Positions 55,114 through 63,022 of a stretch of DNA of 64,000 bases are shown here, one piece after another (the stretch's first letter is position 1; every line of letters begins with the position of its first letter). A program made the position numbers and the translations under genes. The stretch spans positions 1 to 64,000 of the forward strand of contig JAAFJE010000023.1 of assembly GCA_013298025.1 (NCBI GenBank), in the 5' to 3' direction. Below the pieces are notes generated by a model, which worked only from the letters and a program-made list of their open reading frames with translations, made no database searches and had not been told where the DNA came from. The DNA comes from Cytophagales bacterium. GTDB taxonomy: Bacteria > Bacteroidota > Bacteroidia > Cytophagales > Spirosomataceae.

Positions 55114-56088
55114 TTATAAAACCATAACGGCTTTTCCTGTAAAGTTCCGCTGCATAATGGCTTCTAATACAGCAGGAACATCGTTCAAAGCACAAGTGCT
55201 AATGGCTTGCTGGGCAAGTTTGCCTGCTAAGAACCATTGAATTAAATCGTTCATGTTGGCTCTTTGTTCATCTTCTTCCTTTCTCGAAAATGCTCCCCAA
55301 AACACGCCCACAATAGAAGCTCCTTTGAGTAAGGCCAAATTGAGCGGTAGCTGCGGAATTTGCCCTGTGGCAAAGCCTACAACCAAATAGCGTCCTTGCC
55401 AAGCCATCGCCCGAAAGGCTTGTTCTGTGTAAGTGCCTCCAACGGGGTCAAGTACCACGTCGATGCCTTGGTTGGCTGTTAGTTCGTTGAGTTTTTCTCG
55501 TAAATCTTCTTGTTGGTAATTGAGTAGCCAATCGGCACCATACTGCTTGCTTTGGGCTAGTTTTTCGTTTGTAGAAGCGGCTGCTATGACTTTTGCCCCA
55601 AGAATATGCCCTAAATTAACGGCAGCAAGACCAATGCCCCCACCTGCACCCAATACCAACAAAGACTCGTTGGCTTGTAGCTGACCTCTATTTTTTAAGG
55701 CATAATAAGCCGTGCTGTAATTATAAAAAACACCAGCCGCTTTTACCAAATCTATCGCCGAAGGCAACACATACACCCTTGTAGCCTCGGCAACTGCATA
55801 TTCGGCCATGCCTCCCCAGCCCGTGAAGGCGATGACGGTAGCCCCCACAGCAAGGTTTTGTACAGCACTCCCTACCGCAACGATATGTCCTGTTAGCTCA
55901 CCTCCGAGTACAAATGGACAGGCAGGTTTGACTTGGTATTTTCCCTGTAACATCAGTGTATCTGGAAAATTGATGCCACAGGCTTTTACCTGAATCAATA
56001 CTTGTGTGGGCAAAAGGGGAGGCGTGGGGAGGTCGTCTATAACCAAGTGTTGCGTTGAGCCATACGCCGTACAAATGAGGGCTTTCAT
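55114..56088 (-). CDS. NADPH:quinone oxidoreductase family protein (zinc-independent MDR)
   Basis: A 324-residue medium-chain dehydrogenase of the quinone oxidoreductase type. The N-terminal GroES-like part has VKACGINFPDTLMLQGKYQ and FVLGGELTGHIVAVG; the usual zinc ligands are absent. The Rossmann part has LLVLGAGGGIGLAAVNLG, a quinone oxidoreductase pattern (NADPH-type), and DVVLDPVGGTYTEQAFRAM. It probably reduces quinones or alpha,beta-unsaturated carbonyls. A small ORF overlaps its start by 4 bp. Confidence 0.92.
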   Translation of the reverse strand: MKALICTAYGSTQHLVIDDLPTPPLLPTQVLIQVKACGINFPDTLMLQGKYQVKPACPFVLGGELTGHIVAVGSAVQNLAVGATVIAFTGWGGMAEYAVAEATRVYVLPSAIDLVKAAGVFYNYSTAYYALKNRGQLQANESLLVLGAGGGIGLAAVNLGHILGAKVIAAASTNEKLAQSKQYGADWLLNYQQEDLREKLNELTANQGIDVVLDPVGGTYTEQAFRAMAWQGRYLVVGFATGQIPQLPLNLALLKGASIVGVFWGAFSRKEEDEQRANMNDLIQWFLAGKLAQQAISTCALNDVPAVLEAIMQRNFTGKAVMVL

Positions 56089-56291
56089 GTGGAAAAGGGT
56101 AATAAAACAGCTACACTAAACTTAAAATAATTTGTTAAAGTTACAACATTTGACTGATAACATGGTACATATTTTATGTGAGTGAGATACTCATTTGGAA
56201 TACAACCATAAGCTTTCCAAAAATCAGAGAAACCATGTTTCTTGTAATATTCATCGAGTAGTTTTCGATAAAATTCTTTGGAAGAACTCAT
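56085..56291 (-). CDS. short ORF of unknown function, possibly a gene remnant
   Basis: A 68-residue frame with coding-like helical sequence at its start (EFYRKLLDEYYKKHGFSDFW) and a less protein-like end. It overlaps the start of the oxidoreductase gene (ATGA type), which would allow coupling. No family recognised. It may be the N-terminal stub of a lost gene at the border of the accessory region. Confidence 0.3.
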   Translation of the reverse strand: MSSSKEFYRKLLDEYYKKHGFSDFWKAYGCIPNEYLTHIKYVPCYQSNVVTLTNYFKFSVAVLLPFST

Positions 56292-56306
56292 CGAACTATC
56301 AGCGAT

Positions 56307-56462
56307 ATGAAAAAAGACAATTTGCCTATTTCGTTTATTGAGAGCTATCCAGATACGAATTTGACAAAAGGTAAAACCTCATCAAGTTCGAGTTGGTCAT
56401 CTTCTTTCGCAGGGGCAATGGTCGTCTTAAGATCAGCTAAGGATTGGGCTTTTTTACGCTAA
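56307..56462 (+). CDS. small ORF, unknown
   Basis: A 51-codon frame from an ATG at 56307, reading KKDNLPISFIESYPDTNL then a serine-rich SSSSSWSSSF and AGAMVVLRSAKDWAF. The serine run and ending are not typical of random DNA, but no family, promoter or ribosome site supports it. It might be a remnant, or a stress-type small protein. Confidence 0.25.
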   Translation: MKKDNLPISFIESYPDTNLTKGKTSSSSSWSSSFAGAMVVLRSAKDWAFLR

Positions 56463-56753
56463 ATAAGACTAGACAACAACCACAGTCAATACATTTATAG
56501 GTTTGTGAACCACCATATAGGCGGTCCGATTTTTCCGCTTTGACATTTATTCCAAGTATGTTGACTAACTACCATTTATTATTGCAAATATAAGAAATTA
56601 GTTAATTTTAACACTACCAATAGTTATTTCCATCCCTATTGGAACTATCTCCAATAAGCTGTGCGTAAGCCACAAACCTATAGTATATTTTCTTTTCACT
56701 TCATAGGTAGCAAGTTGCAGGGGCAAAACATCGCACTCATGCCATGACTGACA
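56463..56753. repeat. degenerate R2 and R3 repeats before the toxin gene
   Basis: 56647-56700 is a decayed R2 copy in reverse orientation (ATCTCCAATAAGCTGTGCG, then ACAAACCTATAG). 56713-56775 (running into the toxin ORF) matches the end module of the R3 array at 61956-62015: GTTGCAGGGGCAAAACATCG and then TGACTGACAATGGTATGGG. The rest (56463-56640) is AT-rich with no gene seen. Confidence 0.65.
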
Positions 56754-59636
56754 ATGGTATGGGTATCATCAGCCTTATGTGATAAGTCAGTAAACACATC
56801 AACAACTTACATCGCCAAATGTAAGCTCGGCAATTGCGAAAGTACAGGGGCTTCGCTGACAACTGGAAACGGAAATACCTCTCTTACGCTCAAGCTCCAA
56901 ACCAATAGCCCTATTGCGGCTGGCGAAAGCCTCGAACTATCGGCAGAAGCTTATGATGCCAACGCCACCTATACTTGGAATGTCAACAATACTACCTACA
57001 CAGGTAAAACGCTTGCTGTGCCAAACCTTGCTGCTGGTACATATACTGTAACGTGCACCGCAACGGCTGGTAGTTGTACCACACCAAGTACTACCACAGT
57101 ACAGGTAAACCAAACTGCTGATTGTGCTGTGTATATCAGTGCTACAGATGGTAGCACCGAAACCTATTCTTTTGCCCCTGCCAACAATGGTGTAGTAAAA
57201 CCCCTTACGCTATCGGTAGTTGATGAGAACGAAAATGGTACTGCTTTTTGGGGTGTCAATGCCGGCATTACGTACCAATGGACGGGGCCTAACGGCTTTA
57301 CAAGCAATATTGCTACGCCTAGCGTAAGTAAACCGGGCCTTTACTCGCTCAAAATGCTCAGTGGTACAAGCCAATGTGCTGCCAAGGTTAGCCTCTCGGG
57401 CGAGCCTTGCCAAACGGTAAAAGCCATGTACTGCAACCCTGCCTCGGCAGTGAAAGCCCCCGAAGAAACCACCCGCCTCAATTTCCTCGATGTAGGTGAC
57501 AACGTGTTTGCTGGCGATTTTATAGCCAATATCCTGACAGCCGAACCTACAGGCGATGGCAAGTTTAGTGGTACTGCCGCCGTAAGTGTGCCTTACCTCA
57601 AAGGTATTGCCCTCGAAACCCAGTTTACCAATGTTGACTTTAACCAATGCTTATCGCTCAAAAACGGAACGGATAATAAGTTGGTGACGGTGTTTGACCC
57701 GACTTTGGGGAATGTGGTGGATTTAGGTAACGTAATAGATATTTATAAAAATGCTTCTTCTAGTATAAAAGATATACTGCATATATTTACAGGTTCTTGC
57801 TCTGAAACTTCACAATTAGAAAAAGAGCTAGATAACTTAGAAAAAGCATTTGTATTAGATAATACGAATACCGTAGAGGAAAAACAGGAGATTCGAACGG
57901 CATTAGATAATTTAAAACAAGCTATTGTTGAGTTAAAGACTTGTCAATCTTGTACCAATTCAGGAAACAGAATTAGTGTTGAGCAACAAAATCTTGAAGG
58001 AGGTGATTGTAATAAAAAGCTTATCAATTGTCAGCAAAAACAAGCTGTCTTTCAAGCAAAAGCCTTAGTCAATGATGCTTTAGTAAAACGTAAGCCAACA
58101 AGAGAAATCGTAATTTCTGCAACGCCTGAGATGATTGCAACAGAATTTACGTCATTGGTTGAAGCTACAAAAGCTGAACTTACCAAAACAGATCTTGCTA
58201 GTTGTAGCGATTCATACAATAAGCCCAAAAATATTGATGGTATTCGATATTTTTGTCATAATTTTCCGATACCTTCTAAACAATTCAAGCTAATTTATTT
58301 GGGACAACCATTTGATGAAGCTGATGGAAGAAAAATAGATTATTTTTATGCTGCGGATAAATTCGACCATCATATTTGTATTACGAAAGAATTAATTTTA
58401 GGTCGTTTCATTCATAGATTTACTATTTTTGATAACACTTCTCAAAAGTGGGGAAGTTGGCAAGAGTTTTATCCACGTTTAGGTATTACCGCAGGAGAAG
58501 CATTTGGTAATATGATGGATGAGGCTGTGTATAATATGGCTATTGCTATGATTTCAGGAGGTACATCATTTGCAAAAAATGCACTTGTAGATGCTTCTGC
58601 TGATATTATTTATAGCAGTGTGATACAAGCCATGCCGTTGTGTATAAAGAATGCTAAAATAGACGTTGATTGCTTTAAACAGCAAGTTAGTGAAAACATA
58701 AAACACAATGCAATTGCCTTAGTTGGTACGGTAGCCGCAGTAACCATAACGTCAAAGTTATGGAAGGGGCTTCGTGAAATGGCGGGGTTAATTGATGAAG
58801 CACAAATTACGCCTACACAATTACAAGAAAGCCTACCTCTTTCAAAGACCAAAGCCCACAGCAAACTGGATAATGTAGAAATACCTACTACAGCTATCGA
58901 AGAAGCTGACGATTTGGTAAGGGTTAGTGGAGCGGGGGCAGGGAGCTTAACAAACAAGCTGATAAGTAGAGGACTTTCAAGCACTATGGCAGATGATATA
59001 GTTTTGAGAGCTATGTATATTGATGATAAAATTGGGGGTAATAAAATGCAATCTCTGATAGAGAAATTAGCAAGTGCATCTAACTTTAAAAATCCAGAAG
59101 ATTTGTTTATAAATATTGATGCCTGTATGAAGAAAATACAATTCAATGGAAAAAAAATATCTTCTGCAGATATTGATTTGACCAGAGCAAATTCTTTAAT
59201 AGAAGAATTTAAAGAAGGTAAATATTGGATAGATCAAGAATGTGAAGTTTATATTTCTAAAAAATGGGCTGGAAATGTTGATGAGGTAGATGTTACGATA
59301 CCTACTAAGAGAGGCTTGGTAGAATGTAAGAATGCTACAGGGAATGATTTAAGGGCAAATTTGCTGGAAATTATTAAAAAATATACTACTGAAGGTAAAT
59401 TAAGCTCTGTAATAAAAAATAAATACCCAAATCATTATGGAAAAATAAGTGTAAGTAACGCTTCCAATGAATATTACAACCTAAACAAGCAACAAATAAT
59501 TAACAGATTTAGACAAGATTTATTTCCTAATATCAATAATTCGGGTGTTGATAAAAACACATTAGTTAATGTTGTAAAAGAACTTCATATTGAAAATGGA
59601 CAAGGTAGAATCATTATAAAAAATACAGAATGGTAA
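56754..59636 (+). CDS. polymorphic-toxin-like protein with C-terminal PD-(D/E)XK-type nuclease
   Basis: A 960-residue protein. Residues about 40-215 hold two Ig/PKD-like units (GESLELSAEAYDANATYTWN, LAAGTYTVTCTA; ITYQWTGPNGFTSNIATPSV). About 235-320 is a linker domain (FLDVGDNVFAGDFIANI, GKFSGTAAVSVPYLKGI). About 325-400 is helical, and 580-680 carries hydrophobic helices. The tip has DEVDVTIPTKRGLVECKN, with D846 and E857-x-K859 as a PD-(D/E)XK metal site. It would be a DNA- or RNA-cutting effector. There is no signal peptide: an in-frame TGA at 56745 and repeat DNA precede the ATG, so the real N-terminus is probably lost. From about 57.7 kb the DNA is more AT-rich than before. An immunity-type gene overlaps the end. 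Confidence 0.75.
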   Translation: MVWVSSALCDKSVNTSTTYIAKCKLGNCESTGASLTTGNGNTSLTLKLQTNSPIAAGESLELSAEAYDANATYTWNVNNTTYTGKTLAVPNLAAGTYTVTCTATAGSCTTPSTTTVQVNQTADCAVYISATDGSTETYSFAPANNGVVKPLTLSVVDENENGTAFWGVNAGITYQWTGPNGFTSNIATPSVSKPGLYSLKMLSGTSQCAAKVSLSGEPCQTVKAMYCNPASAVKAPEETTRLNFLDVGDNVFAGDFIANILTAEPTGDGKFSGTAAVSVPYLKGIALETQFTNVDFNQCLSLKNGTDNKLVTVFDPTLGNVVDLGNVIDIYKNASSSIKDILHIFTGSCSETSQLEKELDNLEKAFVLDNTNTVEEKQEIRTALDNLKQAIVELKTCQSCTNSGNRISVEQQNLEGGDCNKKLINCQQKQAVFQAKALVNDALVKRKPTREIVISATPEMIATEFTSLVEATKAELTKTDLASCSDSYNKPKNIDGIRYFCHNFPIPSKQFKLIYLGQPFDEADGRKIDYFYAADKFDHHICITKELILGRFIHRFTIFDNTSQKWGSWQEFYPRLGITAGEAFGNMMDEAVYNMAIAMISGGTSFAKNALVDASADIIYSSVIQAMPLCIKNAKIDVDCFKQQVSENIKHNAIALVGTVAAVTITSKLWKGLREMAGLIDEAQITPTQLQESLPLSKTKAHSKLDNVEIPTTAIEEADDLVRVSGAGAGSLTNKLISRGLSSTMADDIVLRAMYIDDKIGGNKMQSLIEKLASASNFKNPEDLFINIDACMKKIQFNGKKISSADIDLTRANSLIEEFKEGKYWIDQECEVYISKKWAGNVDEVDVTIPTKRGLVECKNATGNDLRANLLEIIKKYTTEGKLSSVIKNKYPNHYGKISVSNASNEYYNLNKQQIINRFRQDLFPNINNSGVDKNTLVNVVKELHIENGQGRIIIKNTEW

Positions 59637-60403
59637 TGAGAGAGTTTGATAAAGTAGTAAATTCAAGTAATTATTGGTGTGATTTTGAGTCTGAATTATC
59701 TATTTATTATCATTTAAAATGGATAGGAGAACATAGTATAAATAAGTTTATTAGTAATGAAATGATATTTTTTACAAAGTATATTTCACTTTGTAAAAAA
59801 TATGGTTTTGCCATTCCATTAAATTGTAATGAGGATAATTTTTTTGACTTATACCAGCAGGAAATAAATAAAAAAAAAGGCTATGATATGAGTGCTTGGT
59901 ATCTTATGTTTCGTATGTACACATACGGAAAAGAACTAGTTTATCCTTCAAAATTATTTATTGATATAAAGGATATATCATTTAAAAACATAGTAAATAT
60001 TGACCCAATTTCAGAACTTAAACATCTAGAAGTAGATAATGTAAGCTTCGCACCACCACTAATAATAGAGTTGAGAGAAAAACAAGATGAAATTGTATTA
60101 ACTTGTTATATAGACAACGACATTTTTAATTTAGAGTTAGATAATAAAAAATGCCATGATTTGGATTATTTTGTCGATAATTCTGGTTTAGCTTACTTAA
60201 ATACTCCTCGTTTCAATAGTTTTTTACGAGATTTAAAAAAACTATGTTTTGAGTATTGTGCTACAGATTTTGAGTTTGAGAATTTGGGTTTGAAAGATTT
60301 TTGTGAAGATGGTGTAATGTTTAATGGAGAAGTAGTTTATTATGAAGATATAGAAAATTTGTTAGAACCTCACCAACGAATTCCCTCGCTGTTTCAAGTT
60401 TAA
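59636..60403 (+). CDS. putative immunity protein to the upstream nuclease toxin
   Basis: The ATG at 59636 shares its A with the TAA of the toxin gene (TAATG), so translation is coupled; an ATG at 59630 would add two residues. The 255-residue protein is acidic and cytoplasmic (no signal), with AT-rich DNA like the toxin tip. No family was recognised. It is called immunity on position only. Its last codons (IPSLFQV-stop) are read from repeat R1c, which starts at 60383, so the native C-terminus may have been changed by that element. Confidence 0.6.
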   Translation: MREFDKVVNSSNYWCDFESELSIYYHLKWIGEHSINKFISNEMIFFTKYISLCKKYGFAIPLNCNEDNFFDLYQQEINKKKGYDMSAWYLMFRMYTYGKELVYPSKLFIDIKDISFKNIVNIDPISELKHLEVDNVSFAPPLIIELREKQDEIVLTCYIDNDIFNLELDNKKCHDLDYFVDNSGLAYLNTPRFNSFLRDLKKLCFEYCATDFEFENLGLKDFCEDGVMFNGEVVYYEDIENLLEPHQRIPSLFQV

Positions 60404-60668
60404 CAACTTGGAACAACAAATCAAGTGCAGTCTCCGACTGCACCACCAGTACAACCAATAGCAAAGATTGCATATTCCGCCTTCGTTGGAGTTATCTCCA
60501 ACGAAACGAGCGTAAGCAACTCGCCAACTATCAAAAAAGAAAATAGGATAGAGGTTTGTTGCTTACGCACAGCTTGTTGGAGATAACTCCAACAATGGCG
60601 AAATAGCAAAGATTGAATACTTTAGTAGGTTCAATTTGAGCAAAGTCACAGTCGGAGACTGCTTTCCG
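60383..60668. repeat. R1 repeat, copy c, interrupted by an R2 element
   Basis: R1 left end (CCCTCGCTGTTTCAAG) and GTGCAGTCTCCGACTGCAC are followed by ATAGCAAAGATTG (60458-60470). An R2 unit (60471-60602) comes next, then ATAGCAAAGATTG again (60603-60615), and R1 resumes with AATACTTTAGTAGGTTC and CAGTCGGAGACTGC. R1a has the same sequence with only one copy of the 13-mer, so the repeat pair looks like a target-site duplication. The right end of R1 is missing. Confidence 0.8.
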
Positions 60669-60830
60669 CCTTCGTTGGAGTTATCTCCAACGAAACGAGC
60701 GTAAGCAACTCGCCAACTATCAAAAAAAGAAAATATGATAGAGGTTTGTTGCTTACGCACAAAAAGAAAATATGATAATGGTTTGTTGCTTACGCACAGC
60801 TTGTTGGAGATAACTCCAACAAGGGCGAAA
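60665..60830. repeat. R2 repeat with internal duplication
   Basis: R2 starts CCGCCTTCGTTGGAG and ends CTCCAACAAGGGCGAA; the palindromes GTTGGAGTTATCTCCAAC and GTTGGAGATAACTCCAAC at its two ends are reverse complements of each other, as are GCGTAAGCAAC and GTTGCTTACGC inside. In this copy the inner segment AAAATATGATA-GGTTTGTTGC is present twice. Confidence 0.8.
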
Positions 60831-60901
60831 AAGTCGTGAGTATTCTGGTGGTTATTATATTGGTACAAATTTTTTATACATATTTTTTAAATGAAAAGAT
60901 T

Positions 60902-61249
60902 ATGAGAGTATTATTAATCTTGATCGAAACAATTTGTATTACAATTGTTTTCTTTTTGGGTTTATGTTTAGGTATTGTTTTTAATATGTACGATACTGAT
61001 AGGAAATATCAAAAAGAGGAAATACTAGCATTGTGGATGTGTATTGTTATCATATTCTTATTTTTAAGATTATTAGCCCGTAACGCATCAGTAAAAATAC
61101 AATTAGCAATAGTTATATTATACCTATTTCTATTATACTATGTTCGATTTAGTGGGATGTTTACTAGCCATGTTTTATTTCATTTAACATTCTTTGGTAC
61201 TCTTTCTTTAATCATAATTTCGTTAATGAGTCTGTATAGACGTCCATGA
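60902..61249 (+). CDS. small four-helix membrane protein, unknown function
   Basis: The ATG at 60902 is chosen because the longer frame starts with a GTG lying in the R2 border at 60836. The 115-residue product has four hydrophobic segments (ILIETICITIVFFLGLCLGI, MCIVIIFLFLRLL, LAIVILYLFLLYYV, LFHLTFFGTLSLIIISL) with few charges. It could be a membrane immunity protein, as found in polymorphic toxin loci, but no family is recognised. It is bounded by R2 upstream and R1d 5 bp downstream. Confidence 0.55.
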   Translation: MRVLLILIETICITIVFFLGLCLGIVFNMYDTDRKYQKEEILALWMCIVIIFLFLRLLARNASVKIQLAIVILYLFLLYYVRFSGMFTSHVLFHLTFFGTLSLIIISLMSLYRRP

Positions 61250-61253
61250 GTTG

Positions 61254-61347
61254 CCCTCGCTGTTTCAAGTTTAACAACTTGGAACAATAAATCAAGTGCA
61301 GTCTCCGACTGCACCACCAGTACAACCAATAGCAAAGATTGCATATT
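61254..61347. repeat. R1 repeat, copy d (left half)
   Basis: Begins 5 bp after the stop codon of the membrane protein gene. It has the R1 left end, the GTGCAGTCTCCGACTGCAC hairpin and ATAGCAAAGATTGCATATT, the same R1-R2 junction as in copy c, then R2 sequence. The R1 right half is missing. Confidence 0.75.
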
Positions 61348-61750
61348 CCGCCTTCGTTGGAGTTATCTCCAACGAAACGAGCGTAAGCAACTTGCCAACT
61401 ATCAAAAAAAGAAAATATGATAGAGATTTGTTGCTTACGCACAGCTTGTTGGAGATAACTCCAACAAGGGCGAAATTTCCGCCTTCGTTTGAGTTATCTC
61501 CAACGAAACGAGCGTAAGCAACTCGCCAACTATCAAAAAAAGAAAATATGATAGAGGTTTGTTGCTTATGCACAGCTTGTTGGAGATAACTCCAACAAGG
61601 GCGAAAACAAAAAGAAAATATGATAGAGGTTTGTTGCTTACGCACAACGAAACGAGCGTAAGCAACTCGCCAACTATCAAAAAAAGAAAATATGATAGAG
61701 GTTTGTTGCTTATGCACAGCTTGTTGGAGATAACTCCAACAAGGGCGAAA
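61348..61750. repeat. array of R2 repeats
   Basis: Complete copies at 61348-61475 and 61479-61606, then truncated copies at about 61607-61645 and 61647-61750. All keep the same orientation. Differences are single bases (for example TTTGAG for TTGGAG at 61487). The apparent minus-strand ORFs here are translations of the repeat. Confidence 0.8.
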
Positions 61751-61975
61751 GTTGCAGGGGCAAAACATCGTGTGATATAACCTTCCTGCAAGTTGCAGGA
61801 GCAAAACATCGTGTGATGCAACCTTCCTGCGAGTTGCAGGGGCAAAACATCGTGTGATATAACCTTCCTGCGAGTTGCAGGAGCAAAATATCATGTGATA
61901 CAATCTTCCTGCAAGTTGCAGGAGCAAAACATCTTGCGATGCAACCTTCCTGCAAGTTGCAGGAGCAAAACATCG
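61751..61975. repeat. R3: five and a half 41-bp tandem repeats
   Basis: Units start at 61751, 61792, 61833, 61874, 61915 and 61956 (partial), each beginning GTTGCAGGRGCAAAACATC and ending CCTTCCTGCRA. Every junction makes the palindrome TCCTGCAAGTTGCAGGA or a one-base variant. The whole period is conserved, so it is not a CRISPR. Confidence 0.85.
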
Positions 61976-61977
61976 CA

Positions 61978-62032
61978 CTCATGGCATGACTGACAATGGT
62001 ATGGGTATTATCAGTCATGCCATGAGCTTTTT
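61978..62032 (+). terminator. hairpin at the end of the R3 module
   Basis: CTCATGGCATGACTGA (61978-61993) and TCAGTCATGCCATGAG (62011-62026) are perfect 16-bp arms followed by CTTTTT. The left arm and loop recur with changes at 56737-56775. Confidence 0.6.
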
Positions 62033-62105
62033 CCAGAACGAGCGGGACGCTCTAAGTAATTATAGTTCGTAGGAATGCTTCGCTAAACCTACGACCAGTC
62101 CCAGC

Positions 62106-62813
62106 CTAACTTCTAATAGCCCTCCCTCTTATTTCTCTTGGTACTTCGCTATAATGTACGCCATATTTGACAAACTCCTTTTGATAATCAAGATTGATAT
62201 AAGCTGGTGAGTCTGACGTGGTATAAGACTCATAATCCATATCTAAATATTTCATCCACTCCATCGTTATGCGATGATGTATAAAGCGTAAGTTGGTAAA
62301 CCCAAAATAGCTTAAATGTTTTACTTGGTTGTAGGTAAATTCTTCATCAAAGTAATTGCATGCTGCTATTCCAAAATAAACACTCCATTTTACTTTATGT
62401 AGCTCTAATTTTAAAGAATAATTTATTCCCCCTTTAAATTCAGGACTTCTTAAATCTTCTTCTAAAATCGGTAAATAGCCTAGCTTCTTCCATTTATTTT
62501 CGCCTCGCTGAGGTGGTGGATTAATTCCTAAAACTGGACTTGTCAAGAAATCAGTATTCTTAAAAAAGTCAACACTTTTTCCCTTAAATGGCTGCTCAGA
62601 ACGATAATTTAGGATTTTGACCAGTGTTCCTAATTGGCTGAATGCCGACATTGAAAGGGTTTGGACATAAGCAAAGCCCAAATGCTCTTCTAATGGTACT
62701 TCCCATAACATCCCATGATGAGAATCTATTATTTCTCTTCGCTCAAAAGCTACATGATTCGTTTCCATATTCATTTCCTCTAAATTGAAAGCCTCCTGTT
62801 TTAAAGTTATCAT
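62106..62813 (-). CDS. putative immunity protein, Imm26-like
   Basis: A 235-residue cytoplasmic protein. The N-terminal third, MLWEVPLEEHLGFAYVQTL followed by GTLVKILNYRSEQP, has the layout of Imm26 immunity proteins: a short strand with W-x-x-P-L, a G-x-x-Y strand and a following VKI-Y strand. The middle has KWKKLGYLPILEEDL and the C-terminus is acidic with many Tyr residues. No toxin gene is directly beside it; it may be an orphan kept for protection. Repeats lie on both sides (R3 module and the 65-bp repeat). Family match by eye, moderate. Confidence 0.55.
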   Translation of the reverse strand: MITLKQEAFNLEEMNMETNHVAFERREIIDSHHGMLWEVPLEEHLGFAYVQTLSMSAFSQLGTLVKILNYRSEQPFKGKSVDFFKNTDFLTSPVLGINPPPQRGENKWKKLGYLPILEEDLRSPEFKGGINYSLKLELHKVKWSVYFGIAACNYFDEEFTYNQVKHLSYFGFTNLRFIHHRITMEWMKYLDMDYESYTTSDSPAYINLDYQKEFVKYGVHYSEVPREIRGRAIRS

Positions 62814-62859
62814 TTGTAAATAACAAATTTAACAACTTCCTACCAACGTTAATCTAATG

Positions 62860-62924
62860 TAAAGCTATCGGTTGTTAAATATATGAGCAAAGGGGTTTGT
62901 GGGGGCTTGGAATAGCGAGGGGTT
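62860..62924. repeat. 65-bp repeat with R1-type end, copy B
   Basis: Matches 11550-11614 base for base except for a few positions, from TAAAGCTATCGGTTGTTAA to CTTGGAATAGCGAGG. It lies upstream of the Imm26-like gene. Confidence 0.7.
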
Positions 62925-63022
62925 TGTTATGCGTCATTTTGCTCCGATAGAACGCTGAAACTTAACTTGCAAGTTTAAATTATTTTTTACAGTTTTGTAT
63001 CTAAACGAATACAACTTAAAGA

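Noticed and set aside
57210-57647. Minus-strand 145-residue ORF inside the toxin gene
   Set aside because: Antisense shadow; the plus frame has clear Ig-like and linker domains.
61751-61975. Possible CRISPR array
   Set aside because: The full 41-bp period is conserved, so there are no unique spacers, and no cas genes are near.
61292-61978. Minus-strand 228-residue ORF (and overlapping 136- and 102-residue ORFs)
   Set aside because: They are translations of the R2 and R3 repeats, Cys/Leu-rich and periodic, without promoter or start context.
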